This document shows positions 10,246 to 22,010 of a stretch of DNA of 64,000 nt, piece after piece. Every line of letters starts with the position of its first letter. Position 1 is the stretch's first letter. The notes under the pieces were generated by a model that did no database searches, was not told the origin of the DNA, and saw only the letters and a program-made list of their open reading frames with translations. The translations under genes and the position numbers were made by a program. The DNA comes from Zea mays (Eukaryota; Streptophyta; Magnoliopsida; Poales; Poaceae), in contig NC_050102.1 of the NCBI RefSeq assembly GCF_902167145.1, positions 7,750,850-7,814,849 on the forward strand, written 5' to 3'.

Positions 10246-12202
10246 TTAGGAAGATCTGGGGAAAAGGTGGGGAAAATCTATACGAAGCTCTTCTTCTCTT
10301 TCCCAAGTTGCTTCATCTTCATCGTGGTGACTCCATTGCACTTTGCACATCTTTATCACCTTATTCCTCGTAACTCGAGTCAATGTATCAAGAATCCTGA
10401 TGGGGTACTCAGCATAAGTCAGATCATCTTGAACACTAAGGTCCTCCATTGGTAATTGTTCTTCAGGTACCCTGAGACATTTCTTCAGCTGAGATACATG
10501 AAATACATCATGAACATCCGCAAGATGATCCGGTAGCTCCAACTGGTATGCAACCTCTCCCACTCGCTTTAAGATTAAGAAGGGTCCAATGAAGCGAGGG
10601 GACAACTTTCCTTTGACTTTGAATCTTCTCATACCCCTGAGTGGTTACACCTTCAAATAGACATAATCACCCTCCTTAAACTCAAGCAGTCTCCTCCGGG
10701 TATCAGCATAGCTCTTCTGCCTGGATTGTGCAGTTCTCAAATTCTCCCTTATTTGCTGGACTTGTTCTTCTGCCTCTTGTATAATCTCAGGTCCAAACAA
10801 CTGCCTTTCACCAGTTTGATCCCAATACAGTGGAGTCCTGCACTTTCTGCCATACAAAGCCTCAAACGGTGACATCTTCAAACTGGCCTGATAGCTATTA
10901 TTGTAAGAGAACTCTGCATAAGGTAGACTCTTATCCCAGCTTCCACCATGTTTAAGAGCACAAGCTCTTAACATATCCTCAAGCACTTGGTTGGTCCTCT
11001 CAGTCTGCCCATCAGTCTGTGGATGGTAAGCCGAACTAAAATTCAATCTTGTATCCAAGGACTCGTGTAACTTCTTCCAATATCGAGAGGTAAATTGTGA
11101 TCCCTGGTCTGATACAATCTTCTTTGGCACACCATGTAGGCATACAATCCGTGCCATATACAACTCTGCCAACTTAGCTCCTGAATATGTGGTCTTCACT
11201 GGAATAAAGTGGGCTACTTTAGTTAGCCTGTCCACAATCACCCATATAGAATCATATCCAGCAGACGTGCGGGGTAATCCAACAATGAAGTCCATGCCAA
11301 TCTCTTCCCATTTCCACTCAGGTATCTTCAGTGGGTGCAGTAGTCCGGCTGGCCTCAGGTGTTCAGCTTTAACTCTTTGGCACACATCGCACATAGCCAC
11401 ATGTGCAGTCACATCTCTCTTCAATCCATACCACCAATACTTTTGCTTCAAATCCTGATACATCTTAGTACTTCCAGGGTGGATAGAATAAACTGAGTCA
11501 TGTGCTTCCTTCAATATAGTTTCCCGAAGACTATCAATATCGGGTACACAGATCCGATTCTTGAACCATATCGTGCCTTGCTCTTCCTCTGTGAACTCTG
11601 GGCCTCTACACTCTGTTATCAGATCCTTGATCTCCTGAATCTTAGCATCACCAACCTGACCTTTACGAATTTCATGCTCCAAGGTAGGTTCCAGCTCAAT
11701 GGTAACTCCTTCCGTATGTGTAACAATCCCCAGATTGAGCCTCTCAAAATCTTTTGCTAATTCATCAGGTAGCTGGACAACGAAAGCGGAGTGATCATGC
11801 TCCTTCCGACTCAAGGCATCTACAACCAAATTTGTCTTGCCTGGGTGGTAATGAATCTCCAAATCATAATCCTTAATAAGCTCCAACCAACGGCGTTGCC
11901 TAAGGTTGAGATCCTTCTGAGTGAATATATACTTCAAGCTCTTGTGATCTGTGTATACTTGGCACTTAGTTCCCATAATGTAGTGTCTCCAAATCTTAAG
12001 TGCATGCACAACTGCTGCAGTTCTAAATCATGAGTGGGGTGGTTCAATTCATGTTTCCGCAACTGACGAGACACATAGGCGATCACATGTCCTTCTTGCA
12101 TGAGCACACACCCCAATCCTTGGCCACATGCATCACAATAAATGTCAAATCCCTTCTGTAGATCTGGCATAATCAACAATGGTGGTGACATCAATCTCTT
12201 CT
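10246..12202 (-). pseudogene. Gypsy pol, 3' part: RNase H, integrase and chromodomain (broken)
   Basis: Reading down the minus strand, the end of RNase H ([17 protein letters not shown], 12202 to about 12022) is followed by a one-base loss near 12020 that shifts frame. The original would read LAAVVHAL; the present frame reads LQQLCMHL. The next frame (12009-10648) carries the RNase H end ([12 protein letters not shown]), the HHCC integrase zinc finger and the DDE integrase core ([25 protein letters not shown]). A TAA at 10645-10647 then interrupts the frame. The remaining 10644-10246 encodes the integrase tail and a chromodomain (YPIRILDTLTRVTRNKVIKM, ATWEREEEL). Such chromodomains are thought to steer integration to particular chromatin. 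Confidence 0.9.
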
Positions 12203-13465
12203 TGAGAGCACCTAGAGGGGGGGGGTGAATAGGTGATCCTGTGAAACTTAAACTTATAGCCACAAAAACTTGTTAAGTGTTAGCACAATAAACGCCAAGT
12301 GGCTAGAGAGGAGTCTCAACAAAACACAATACCACAAGAGATCAAACACAGAGATGACACAGTGGTTTATCCCGTGGTTCGGCCAAGACCAACGCTTGCC
12401 TATTCCATGTTGTGGCGTCCCAATGGACGAGGGTTGCAATCAACCCCTCTCAAGTGGTCCAAAGACCAACTTGAATACCACGGTGTTTTGCTTTGCCTTT
12501 CAATATCCCGTTTGCGAGGAATCTCCACAACTTGGAGCCTCTCGCCCTTACACTTGAGATTCACAAAGAAATACGGAGTAAGGGAGGGATTAGCAACACA
12601 CACAAATCCACAGTAAAATGTGCACACACACGGCCAAGAATCGAGCTCAAAAGACTATCTCAAAGTTCTCACTAGAACGGAGCTCGAATCACTGAGACTG
12701 ACAAACGAATGCGCAAAGACTGAGTGTGGATGATCAAGAATGCTCTAAGGTTGCTTGGGCTTCTCCTCCATGCGCCTAGGGGTCCCTTTTATAGCCCCAA
12801 GGCAGCTAGGAGCCGTTGAGAGCAAATTTGGAAGGCCAATCTTGCCTTCTGTCGTCGGGTGCACCGGACAGTCCGGTGCACACCGGACACTGTCCGGTGC
12901 CCGATTTCCTTCTTAAAATGGCGCGGCCGACCGTTGCAGATCAGGGAGCCATTGGCGCACCGGACATGTCCGGTGCACACCGGACAGTCCGGTGCCCCCT
13001 TCCGACCGTTGGCCCGGCCACGTGTCGCGCGCAGATTCTGCAGCCGACCGTTGGCCCGGCCGACCGTTGGCTCACCGGACAGTCCGGTGCACACCGGACA
13101 GTCCGGTGAATTTTAGCCGTACGCCGTCGGCGAATTCCCGAGAGCGGCCACTTCACGCCGAGTCAGCCTGGCGCACCGGACACTGTCCGGTGCACCACCG
13201 GACAGTCCGGTGTGCCAGACTGAGCTGAGTCTTGGTTGTACACAGCCAAGCCTTTTTCACCTCTTTTCTTTTCTTCTTCTTTCTGTTTCTAACACTTAGA
13301 CAAGTATATTAGTACACAAAACCAATGTACTAAGGCTTAGAAACATACCTTTACTCTTGATTTGCACTTTGTCCATCCATGAGCATAAATTCACATTTAA
13401 GCACTTGTGTTGGCACTCAATCAACAAAATACTTAGAAATGGCCCAAGGGCACATTTCCCTTTCA
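12203..13465 (-). repeat. 3' LTR of Sirevirus A
   Basis: 1263 bp. In element orientation it begins TGAAAGGGAAATGTGCCC and ends in GGTGCTCTCA. It contains clusters of CACCGGACAGTCCGGTG palindromes (about 12862-13212). Compared with the other LTR it has an extra palindrome pair near 12958-12990 and lacks one GACCGTTGGCCCGGCC unit. Confidence 0.95.
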
Positions 13466-14238
13466 ATCTCCCCCTTTTTGGTGATTTATGCCAACACAAC
13501 ATAAAGCAACTAGAACAAGTGCAATATCACTTCAAATAAAACTCAAATTTATTTTGATTCAATTTTGGCATATATGGATCATCCTTTGCCACCACTTGGT
13601 TTGTTTTTGCAAATCAAACTCAAATCTCTATCTCTAAGTCAAACACACATGTTGAAGCATAAAGAGAGTCATTCCAAAAGAGATTGATCAAAGATTTCAA
13701 AAACTCCCCCTATTTCCCATAATCAATACTTCTCCCCACAAGAGGCCAACTTTTGACAAAAGAGACAATGCAAGATTTTTGACTATTTTACTATTTTCAA
13801 AATTTCTCAAGTGGTAGCTGATCCATTTATTTCTTTGGCCTTTATTTTCTCCCCCTTTGGCATCAAGCACCAAAACGGGATCAATCTTGGCCCGATAACC
13901 CCATTGCCTCACCAAAATCTTCAATTAAGAGCAAATGGCAATAAGAGTTCATGAGATGAACTTGGAATAGTTACTCTTTTCATCGGAGTGCAGTGGAAGT
14001 CTTGTATGGTCCAAGTCCACCTTTTCCTTTCAATCCTCCTTTGAGGCTAAAACAACCAAACTCACGCATATGGTTAGTCTCAAAGGGTCAAGTTGTAGCA
14101 GAACTCCCCCTAAATATGTGCATCACTTACACAAGGACTTGTGAGGTCCGGGGAATGTTTGTACAACTTGAGCACCACAATAAGCAACAAAATGCAGAAT
14201 GAACATGATCAAAGGCATAAACACATGTATGCTACAGT
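13466..14238 (-). other. Sirevirus A 3' non-coding region with repeated polypurine-tract-like motifs
   Basis: Between the pol stop and the 3' LTR. The minus strand carries AAAAAGGGGGAGAT right at the LTR (13466-13479) and at least three further GGGGGAG-type copies (near 13706, 13853 and 14106). No coding potential is visible. Confidence 0.7.
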
Positions 14239-14673
14239 TCAATCCAAGTTCCGCGAATCTAAGACATTGAGCTCACTACGCAACCTGCAAAAGGTCTTCT
14301 CATCTAGAGGTTTGGTAAAGATATCGGCTAGCTGGTTCTCGGTGCTAACATGAAACACTTCGATATCTCTCTTTTGCTGGTGGTCTCTCAAAAAGTGATG
14401 CCGGATGTCAATGTGCTTTGTGCGGCTGTGTTCAACAGGATTTTCCGCCATGCGGATAGCACTCTCATTATCACATAGGAGTGGGACTTTGCTCAGATTG
14501 TAGCCAAAGTCCCGGAGGGTTTGCCTCATCCAAAGTAGTTGCGCGCAACACTGTCCTGCGGCAACATACTCGGCCTCAGCGGTGGATAGGGCAACGGAAG
14601 TTTGTTTCTTAGAGTTCCACGACACCAGGGACCTTCCTAAGAATTGGCACATCCCCGATGTACTCTTCCTATC
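14239..14673 (-). pseudogene. Sirevirus A pol, 3' end of RNase H (separated by insertion of B)
   Basis: Continues the A pol frame after the B insertion: [50 protein letters not shown] and [14 protein letters not shown], ending at 14239. The joining point with the upstream part (24221-26994) falls in the words CKVDRKSTSG, with GATAG (CTATC on the plus strand) duplicated. Confidence 0.92.
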
Positions 14674-16012
14674 TGAAAGGGAATTAGGCTTACACCTAGT
14701 TCCTAAATAATTTTGGTGGTTGAATTGCCCAACACAAATATTGGACTGACTAGTTTGCTCTAGTGTATAAGTTATACAGGTGCAAAAGGTTCACATCTAG
14801 CCAATAAAAAGACCAAGTGTTGGATTCAACAAAGGAGCAATAAGGCAACCGAGGGCACCTCTGGCTGGAGGCACCGGACTGTCCGGTGTGCACCGGACAG
14901 TGTCCGGTGCGCCCGTAGACTTCGCTTTCTACCCTTCGCCAGAGGACTTCGACTTCAACCCTTCGCCCTCGGGAATTCGCGGAGGCCGGCGCGCTATAAT
15001 TCACCGGACTGTCCGGTGTGCACCGGACATGTCCGGTGTGCCAACGAACCGCGGCCTCCGGAACTCGCCACCCTCGGGTTCGCGCGGCAGCCGCTCCGCT
15101 AAAATTCACCGGACTGTCCGGTGTGCACCGGACTGTCCGGTGAACCACGGAGCAACGGCTACTTCCGCGCCAACGGTTACCTGCAAGCGCATTTAATGCG
15201 CGCTCTGCGCGCGCAGTCGGCAGGCGCGCCCATACCGTTGCACCGGACAATGAACAGTTCATGTCCGGTGTACACCGGACATCCAGGCGGGTCCACATGT
15301 CAGGAGCTCCAACGGCTAGAATCCAACGGCAGTGATGACGTGGCAGGGGGCACCGGACTGTCCGGTGTGCACCGGACTGTCCGGTGCGCCATCGAACAGA
15401 GAGCTCCCAGCAACGGCCACATTTGGTGGTTGGGGCTATAAATACCCCAACCACCCCACCATTCATTGCATCCAAGTTTTCCTACTTCTCAACCACTTAC
15501 AAGAGCTAGGCATTCAATTCTAGACACATACAAAGAGATCAAATCCTCTCCAATTCCACACAAAATCCTAGTGACTAGTGAGAGTGATTTGCCGTGTTCA
15601 TTTGAGCTCTTGCGGTTGGATTGCTTCTTTTCTTTCTCATTTGTTCTTGTGATCAAAACTCCATTGTAATCAAGGCAAGAGGCACCAATTGTGTGGTGGC
15701 CCTTGCGGGGAAGTTTTGTTCCCGGCTTTGATTAGAGAAGAGAAGCTCACTCGGTCCGAGGGACCGTTTGAGAGAGGGAAGGGTTGAAAGAGACCCGGCC
15801 TTTGTGGCCTCCTCAACGGGGAGTAGGTTTGCAAGAACCGAACCTCGGTAAAACAAATCTCCGTGTCTCACTTGCTTATTCGCTTGGGATTTGTTTTGCG
15901 CCCTTTCTTGCGGACTCGTTTATTATTACTAACGCTAACCCCGGCTTGTAGTTGTGTTTATATTTGTAAATTTCAGTTTCGCCCTATTCACCCCCCCTCT
16001 AGGCGACTGTCA
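14674..16012 (+). repeat. 5' LTR of Sirevirus B
   Basis: 1339 bp, starting TGAAAGGGAATTAGGC and ending GGCGACTGTCA. It has five clusters of paired palindromes built on CACCGGACTGTCCGGTG, a TATA box at 15437, and a CT/AC-rich transcribed end. Confidence 0.96.
15437..15444 (+). promoter_or_regulatory. LTR promoter TATA box (Sirevirus B)
   Basis: TATAAATA within GGGGCTATAAATACCCC, downstream of the palindrome clusters. The same sequence stands at 23645-23652 in the 3' LTR. Transcription would be expected to start about 30 bases downstream. Confidence 0.7.
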
Positions 16013-16014
16013 AT

Positions 16015-16026
16015 TGGTATCAGAGC
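16015..16026 (+). other. Primer binding site of Sirevirus B
   Basis: TGGTATCAGAGC two bases after the 5' LTR, the standard complement of the 3' end of initiator tRNA-Met used by plant copia elements. Confidence 0.92.
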
Positions 16027-16060
16027 CCGGTGCTTCATTAGAGCCTAACCGCTCGAAGTG

Positions 16061-18751
16061 ATGTCGGGAGATCACGCCAAGAAGGAGATGGAGACCGGCG
16101 AAAAGCCCACTACAAGCTACGGGAGCACTTCATCGGAAGAGTCCCGCACCAAAAGGAGGGAGAAGAAGAAGAGCTCCTCCAACAAAGGGAAGGAGAAGAA
16201 ATCTTCTTCTCACCACAAAGAGAAGAAGGAAAAATCTTCTTCCCACAAGCCACATCGGAAAGGCGACAAGCACAAGAGGATGAGGAAGGTGGTCTACTAC
16301 GAGACCGACACTTCATCAACTTCTACCTCCGACTCCGATGCGCCCTCCGTCACTTCTAAGCGCCAAGAGCGCAAGAAGTATAGTAAGATCCCCCTACGCT
16401 ACCCTCGCATTTCCAAACATACACCTTTACTTTCCGTCCCATTAGGCAAACCACCAACTTTTGATGGTGAAGATTACGCTAGGTGGAGCGATTTAATGCG
16501 ATTTCATCTAATCTCGCTCCACAAAAGTATATGGGATGTTGTTGAGTTTGGTGCACAGGTACCGTCGATAGGGGATGAAAACTATGATGAGGATGAGGTG
16601 GCCCAAATCGAGCACTTCAACTCTCAAGCAACAACGATACTCCTCGCCTCTTTAAGCAAAGAAGAGTATAACAAAGTGCAAGGGTTGAAGAACGCTAAGG
16701 AGGTTTGGGATGTACTCAAAACCGCGCACGAGGGAGATGAGCTTACCAGGATCACCAAGCGGGAAACGATCGAGGGGGAGCTCGGTCGGTTCCGGCTTAA
16801 CAAAGGGGAGGAGCCACAACACATGTACAACCGGCTCAAGACCTTGGTAAACCAAGTGCGCAACCTCGGGAGCAAGAAGTGGGATGACCACGAAGTGGTA
16901 AATGTTATTTTAAGATCTCTCATTTTTCTAAATCCCACTCAAGTTCAATTAATTCGTGGTAATCCTAGATATACTAAAATGACCCCCGAGGAAGTTATCG
17001 GGCATTTTGTAAGTTTTGAGTGCATGATAGAAGGCTCGAGGAAAATCAACGAGCTTGGCGAGCCATCCGAAGCTCAACCCGTTGCATTCAAGGCGACGGA
17101 AGAAAAGAAGGAGGAGTCTACACCAAGCCGACAACCAATAGACGCCTCCAAGCTTGACAATGAGGAGATGGCGCTCGTCATCAAGAGCTTCCGCCAAATC
17201 CTCAAACAAAGGAGGGGGAAAGACTACAAGTCCCGCTCCAAGAAGGTTTGCTACAAATGTGGTAAGCCCGGTCATTTCATTGCTAAATGTCCTATGTCTA
17301 GTGACAGTGACCGAGGCGACGACAAGAAGAGGAGAAGAAAGGAGAAGAAAAGGTACTACAAGAAGAAGGGCGGCGATGCCCATGTTTGTCGGGAATGGGA
17401 TTCCGACGAAAGCTCTAGCGACTCCTCCGACGACGAGGACGCCGCCAACATCGCCGTCACCAAGGGACTCCTCTTCCCCAACGTCGGCCACAGGTGCCTC
17501 ATGGCAAAGGACGGCAAACGGAAAAAGGTTAAATCTAACTCCTCCACTAAATATGAATCTTCTAGTGATGATAATGCTAGTGATGAGGAGGATAATTTAC
17601 GTTCCCTTTTTGCCAATCTTAACATGGAGCAAAAAGAAAAACTAAATGAATTGATTAATGCTATTCATGAAAAGGATGACCTTTTGGACTCCCAAGAGGA
17701 TTGTCTAATTAAAGAAAACAAGAAACATGTTAAGGTTAAAAAGGCTTATGCTCTAGAAGTAGAAAAATGTGAAAAATTGTCTAGTGAGCTAAGCACTTGC
17801 CGTGAAATGATTGACAACCTTAGAAATGAAAATGCTATTTTAAATGCTAAGGTTGATTCACATGTTTGTAATGTTTCAATTCCCAATCTTAGAGAAGATA
17901 ATATTGACTTGCTTGCTAAGATTGATGATTTGAATGTATCTCTTGCTAGTCTTAGATTAGAGAATGAAAATTTGATGGCTAAGGCTAGAGATGTTGATGT
18001 TTGCAATACTACCATTTCCGACCTTAGAACTAAGAATGAAATGTTGCATGCTAAGGTTGTAGAACTTAAATCTTGCAAACCCTCTACATCTAATGTTGAG
18101 CATGTTTCTATTTGCACTAGATGTAGAGATATTGATGTTAATGCTATTCTTGATCACATGACCTTAATTAAGCAACAAAATGATCATATAGCTAAACTTG
18201 ATGCTAAAATTGCCGAGCACAACTTAGAAAATGAGAAATTTAAATTTGCTCGTAGCATGCTCTATAATGGGAGACGCCCGGGCATTAAGGATGGCATTGG
18301 CTTCCAAAGAGGAGACAATGTCAAAATTAGTGCCCCTCCTAAGAACTTGTCTAACTTTGTTAAGGGCAAGGCTCCCATGCCTCAGGATAACGAAGGTTAC
18401 ATTTTGTACCCTGCCGGTTATCCCGAGAGTAAAATTAGGAGAATTCACTCTAGGAAGTCTCACTCTGGCCCTAACCATGCTTTTATGTATAAGGGTGAGA
18501 CATCTAGCTCTAGGCAACCAACCCGTGCCAAGTTGCCTAGAAAGAAAACTCCTAGTGCATCAAATGATCATACCATTTCATTTAAAACTTTTGATGCATC
18601 TTATGTGCTTACTAGCAAATCCGGCAAGGTAGTTGCCAAATTTGTTGGGGGCAAACACAAGGGTTCCAAGACTTGTGTTTGGGTACCCAAAGTTCTTGTA
18701 TCTAATGCCAAAGGACCCAAAACAGTTTGGGTACCTAAAGTCAAGAACTAA
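16061..18751 (+). CDS. gag: Sirevirus B gag
   Basis: 896 residues from the ATG at 16061; the GTG three bases before it is not a start. It encodes the capsid/nucleocapsid polyprotein that packages element RNA. A Lys/Ser-rich N-terminus (about 20-90) precedes the copia-type capsid region (PLGKPPTFDGEDYARWSDL onward, about 125-340). A CCHC zinc knuckle follows (CYKCGKPGHFIAKC, about residue 397) and then a basic KKRRRKEKKR stretch. Residues about 520-740 are a long coiled-coil-like tail with repeated Asn/Leu/Lys heptads, a feature that makes Sirevirus Gag unusually large. The C-terminus is KTVWVPKVKN. The frame is fully open. Confidence 0.94.
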   Translation: MSGDHAKKEMETGEKPTTSYGSTSSEESRTKRREKKKSSSNKGKEKKSSSHHKEKKEKSSSHKPHRKGDKHKRMRKVVYYETDTSSTSTSDSDAPSVTSKRQERKKYSKIPLRYPRISKHTPLLSVPLGKPPTFDGEDYARWSDLMRFHLISLHKSIWDVVEFGAQVPSIGDENYDEDEVAQIEHFNSQATTILLASLSKEEYNKVQGLKNAKEVWDVLKTAHEGDELTRITKRETIEGELGRFRLNKGEEPQHMYNRLKTLVNQVRNLGSKKWDDHEVVNVILRSLIFLNPTQVQLIRGNPRYTKMTPEEVIGHFVSFECMIEGSRKINELGEPSEAQPVAFKATEEKKEESTPSRQPIDASKLDNEEMALVIKSFRQILKQRRGKDYKSRSKKVCYKCGKPGHFIAKCPMSSDSDRGDDKKRRRKEKKRYYKKKGGDAHVCREWDSDESSSDSSDDEDAANIAVTKGLLFPNVGHRCLMAKDGKRKKVKSNSSTKYESSSDDNASDEEDNLRSLFANLNMEQKEKLNELINAIHEKDDLLDSQEDCLIKENKKHVKVKKAYALEVEKCEKLSSELSTCREMIDNLRNENAILNAKVDSHVCNVSIPNLREDNIDLLAKIDDLNVSLASLRLENENLMAKARDVDVCNTTISDLRTKNEMLHAKVVELKSCKPSTSNVEHVSICTRCRDIDVNAILDHMTLIKQQNDHIAKLDAKIAEHNLENEKFKFARSMLYNGRRPGIKDGIGFQRGDNVKISAPPKNLSNFVKGKAPMPQDNEGYILYPAGYPESKIRRIHSRKSHSGPNHAFMYKGETSSSRQPTRAKLPRKKTPSASNDHTISFKTFDASYVLTSKSGKVVAKFVGGKHKGSKTCVWVPKVLVSNAKGPKTVWVPKVKN

Positions 18752-18764
18752 ATTTGTTTTGTAG

Positions 18765-21700
18765 GTTTATGCATCCGGGGGCTCAAGTTGGATACTCGAC
18801 AGCGGGTGCACAAACCACATGACCGGGGAGAAAAGGATGTTCTCCTCATATGAGAAAAACAAAGATCCCCAACGAGCTATCACATTCGGGGATGGAAATC
18901 AAGGTTTGGTCAAAGGATTGGGTAAAATTGCTATATCTCCTGACCATTCTATTTCCAATGTTTTTCTTGTTGATTCATTAGATTACAATTTGCTTTCTGT
19001 TTCACAATTATGTCAAATGGGCTACAACTGTCTTTTTACTGATATAGGTGTCACTGTCTTTAGAAGAAGTGATGATTCAATAGCTTTTAAGGGAGTGTTA
19101 GAGGGTCAGCTATACTTGGTAGATTTTGATAGAGCTGAACTCGACACTTGCTTAATTGCTAAGACTAACATGGGTTGGCTCTGGCACCGCCGACTAGCCC
19201 ATGTTGGGATGAAGAATCTTCATGAGCTTCTAAAGGGAGAGCACATTTTAGGATTAACAAATGTTCATTTTGAGAAAGACAGGATTTGTAGCGCTTGCCA
19301 GGCAGGGAAGCAAGTTGGAGTCCATCATCCACACAAGAACATCATGACGACCGACAGGCCACTGGAGCTCCTACACATGGATCTATTCGGCCCGATTGCT
19401 TACATAAGCATCGGCGGGAGTAAGTACTGTCTAGTTATTGTGGATGATTATTCTCGCTTCACTTGGGTATTCTTTTTACAGGAAAAATCTCAAACCCAAG
19501 AGACCTTAAAGGGATTCTTGAGACGGGCTCAAAATGAGTTCGGCCTAAGGATCAAGAAAATAAGAAGCGACAATGGGACGGAGTTCAAGAACTCTCAAAT
19601 TGAAGGCTTCCTTGAGGAGGAGGGCATCAAGCATGAGTTCTCTTCTCCCTACACACCTCAACAAAATGGTGTAGTGGAGAGGAAGAATCGAACTCTATTG
19701 GACATGGCAAGAACCATGCTTGATGAGTACAAGACACCGGACCGGTTTTGGGCCGAAGCGGTCAACACCGCCTGCTACGCCATCAACCGGTTATATCTTC
19801 ACCGAATCCTCAAGAAGACTTCATATGAACTCCTAACCGGTAAAAAGCCCAACATTTCATACTTTAGAGTTTTTGGTAGCAAATGCTTTATTCTTGTTAA
19901 AAGAGGAAGAAAATCTAAATTTGCTCCTAAAACTGTAGAAGGCTTTTTACTTGGTTATGACTCAAACACAAGGGCATATAGGGTCTTTAACAAGTCCACT
20001 GGACTAGTTGAAGTCTCATGTGACGTTGTGTTTGATGAAACTAACGGCTCTCAAGTAGAGCAAGTTGATCTTGATGAGATAGGTAATGAAGAGGCTCCAT
20101 GCATCGCGCTAAGGAACATGTCCATTGGGGATGTGTGTCCTAAGGAATCCGAAGAGCCTCCAAATGCACAAGATCAACCATCCTCCTCCATGCAAGCATC
20201 TCCACCAACTCAAAATGAGGATGAGGCTCAAAATGATGAAGAGCAAAATCAAGAAGACGAGCCACCTCAAGATGATAGCAATAATCAAGGGGGAGATGCA
20301 AATGATCAAGAAAAGGAGGATGAGGAAGAACCAAGACCGCCACACCCAAGAGTCCACCAAGCAATCCAACGAGATCACCCCGTCGACACCATCCTCGGCG
20401 ACATTCATAAGGGGGTAACTACACGATCTCGGGTTGCTCATTTTTGTGAACATTACTCTTTTGTTTCCTCTATTGAGCCACACAGGGTAGAGGAAGCTCT
20501 CCAAGATTCGGATTGGGTGGTGGCGATGCAAGAGGAGCTCAACAATTTCACGAGGAATGAGGTCTGGCATTTAGTTCCACGTCCTAACCAAAATGTTGTA
20601 GGAACCAAATGGGTCTTCCGCAACAAGCAAGATGAGCATGGTGTGGTGACAAGGAACAAAGCTCGACTCGTAGCCAAAGGGTATTCACAAGTCGAAGGTT
20701 TGGATTTCGGTGAAACCTATGCACCCGTAGCTAGGCTTGAGTCAATTCGCATATTATTGGCCTATGCTACTTACCATGGCTTTAAGCTCTATCAAATGGA
20801 CGTGAAAAGTGCCTTCCTCAATGGACCGATCAAGGAAGAGGTCTATGTTGAGCAACCTCCCGGCTTTGAAGACAGTGAGTATCCTAATCATGTCTATAGG
20901 CTCTCTAAGGCGCTTTATGGGCTCAAGCAAGCCCCAAGAGCATGGTATGAATGCCTTAGAGATTTCCTTATTGCTAATGGCTTCAAAGTCGGCAAGGCCG
21001 ATCCTACACTCTTTACTAAAACTCTTGAAAATGACTTGTTTGTATGCCAAATTTATGTTGATGATATTATATTTGGGTCTACTAACGAGTCTACATGTGA
21101 AGAGTTTAGTAGGATCATGACACAGAAATTCGAGATGTCGATGATGGGGGAGTTGAAGTATTTTCTAGGATTCCAAGTCAAGCAACTCCAAGAGGGCACC
21201 TTCATTAGCCAAACGAAGTACACTCAAGACATTCTTGCTAAGTTTAGGATGAAGGATGCCAAACCCATCAAGACACCCATGGGAACTAATGGGCATCTCG
21301 ACCTCGACACGGGAGGTAAGTCCGTGGATCAAAAGGTATACCGGTCGATGATTGGTTCATTGCTTTATTTATGTGCATCTCGACCGGACATTATGCTTTC
21401 CGTTTGCATGTGTACAAGATTTCAATCCGACCCTAAGGAATCACACCTTACGGCCGTAAAACGAATCTTGAGATATTTGGCTTACACACCTAAGTTTGGG
21501 CTTTGGTACCCTCGGGGATCCACATTTGATTTGATTGGTTATTCGGATGCCGATTGGGCGGGGTGCAAAATTAATAGGAAGAGCACATCGGGGACTTGCC
21601 AGTTCTTGGGCAGGTCCTTGGTGTCTTGGGCTTCAAAGAAGCAAAATTCGGTCGCTCTTTCCACCGCCGAAGCCGAGTACATTGCCGCAGGACATTGTTG

Positions 21701-22010
21701 CGCGCAATTGCTTTGGATGAGGCAAACCCTGCGGGACTACGGTTACAAATTAACCAAAGTCCCTTTGCTATGTGATAATGAGAGTGCAATCAAAATGGCC
21801 GACAATCCCGTCGAGCACAGCCGCACTAAACACATAGCCATTCGGTATCATTTTCTTAGGGATCACCAACAAAAGGGAGATATCGAGATTTCTTACATTA
21901 ACACTAAAGATCAATTAGCCGATATCTTTACCAAGCCTCTTGATGAACAATCTTTTACCAGACTTAGGCATGAGCTCAATATTCTTGACTCTAGAAATTT
22001 CTTTTGCTAG
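18765..22010 (+). CDS. pol: Sirevirus B pol (protease, integrase, RT, RNase H)
   Basis: The open pol frame begins right after a TAG at 18762-18764 and lies +1 relative to gag. The first in-frame ATG (18819) is downstream of the protease motif, so translation probably does not begin there. Order: aspartic protease [16 protein letters not shown]-pre-integrase zinc finger HRRLAHVG...CSACQAGK; integrase DDE ([25 protein letters not shown]); RT with YVDDIIFGS; RNase H ([26 protein letters not shown]); end LDSRNFFC. Integrase before RT is the copia order. All catalytic acids are present and the frame is uninterrupted to TAG 22008-22010. Expression must involve frameshifting, splicing or re-initiation. 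Confidence 0.94.
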   Translation, partial: VYASGGSSWILDSGCTNHMTGEKRMFSSYEKNKDPQRAITFGDGNQGLVKGLGKIAISPDHSISNVFLVDSLDYNLLSVSQLCQMGYNCLFTDIGVTVFRRSDDSIAFKGVLEGQLYLVDFDRAELDTCLIAKTNMGWLWHRRLAHVGMKNLHELLKGEHILGLTNVHFEKDRICSACQAGKQVGVHHPHKNIMTTDRPLELLHMDLFGPIAYISIGGSKYCLVIVDDYSRFTWVFFLQEKSQTQETLKGFLRRAQNEFGLRIKKIRSDNGTEFKNSQIEGFLEEEGIKHEFSSPYTPQQNGVVERKNRTLLDMARTMLDEYKTPDRFWAEAVNTACYAINRLYLHRILKKTSYELLTGKKPNISYFRVFGSKCFILVKRGRKSKFAPKTVEGFLLGYDSNTRAYRVFNKSTGLVEVSCDVVFDETNGSQVEQVDLDEIGNEEAPCIALRNMSIGDVCPKESEEPPNAQDQPSSSMQASPPTQNEDEAQNDEEQNQEDEPPQDDSNNQGGDANDQEKEDEEEPRPPHPRVHQAIQRDHPVDTILGDIHKGVTTRSRVAHFCEHYSFVSSIEPHRVEEALQDSDWVVAMQEELNNFTRNEVWHLVPRPNQNVVGTKWVFRNKQDEHGVVTRNKARLVAKGYSQVEGLDFGETYAPVARLESIRILLAYATYHGFKLYQMDVKSAFLNGPIKEEVYVEQPPGFEDSEYPNHVYRLSKALYGLKQAPRAWYECLRDFLIANGFKVGKADPTLFTKTLENDLFVCQIYVDDIIFGSTNESTCEEFSRIMTQKFEMSMMGELKYFLGFQVKQLQEGTFISQTKYTQDILAKFRMKDAKPIKTPMGTNGHLDLDTGGKSVDQKVYRSMIGSLLYLCASRPDIMLSVCMCTRFQSDPKESHLTAVKRILRYLAYTPKFGLWYPRGSTFDLIGYSDADWAGCKINRKSTSGTCQFLGRSLVSWASKKQNSVALSTAEAEYIAAGHCCAQLLWMRQTLRDYGYKLTKVPLLCDNESAIKMADNPVEHSRTKHIAIRYHFLRDHQQKGDIEISYINTKDQLADIFTKPLDEQSFTRLRHELNILDSRNFFC

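Noticed and set aside
12859..13228. Regularly repeated palindromes that could suggest a CRISPR-like array
   Set aside because: They are Sirevirus LTR motifs in a plant genome with irregular spacing, and there are no spacers or cas genes.
14750..15475. 241-residue ORF present identically in both B LTRs (also 22958-23683)
   Set aside because: It lies wholly within the LTR and arises from the GC-rich palindrome clusters. It is repeated because the LTR is repeated.
18819..18821. ATG 18819 as the true start of Sirevirus B pol
   Set aside because: It lies after the protease active site DSG, which would be lost. Homologous A pol shows the coding frame extends upstream to the gag junction.
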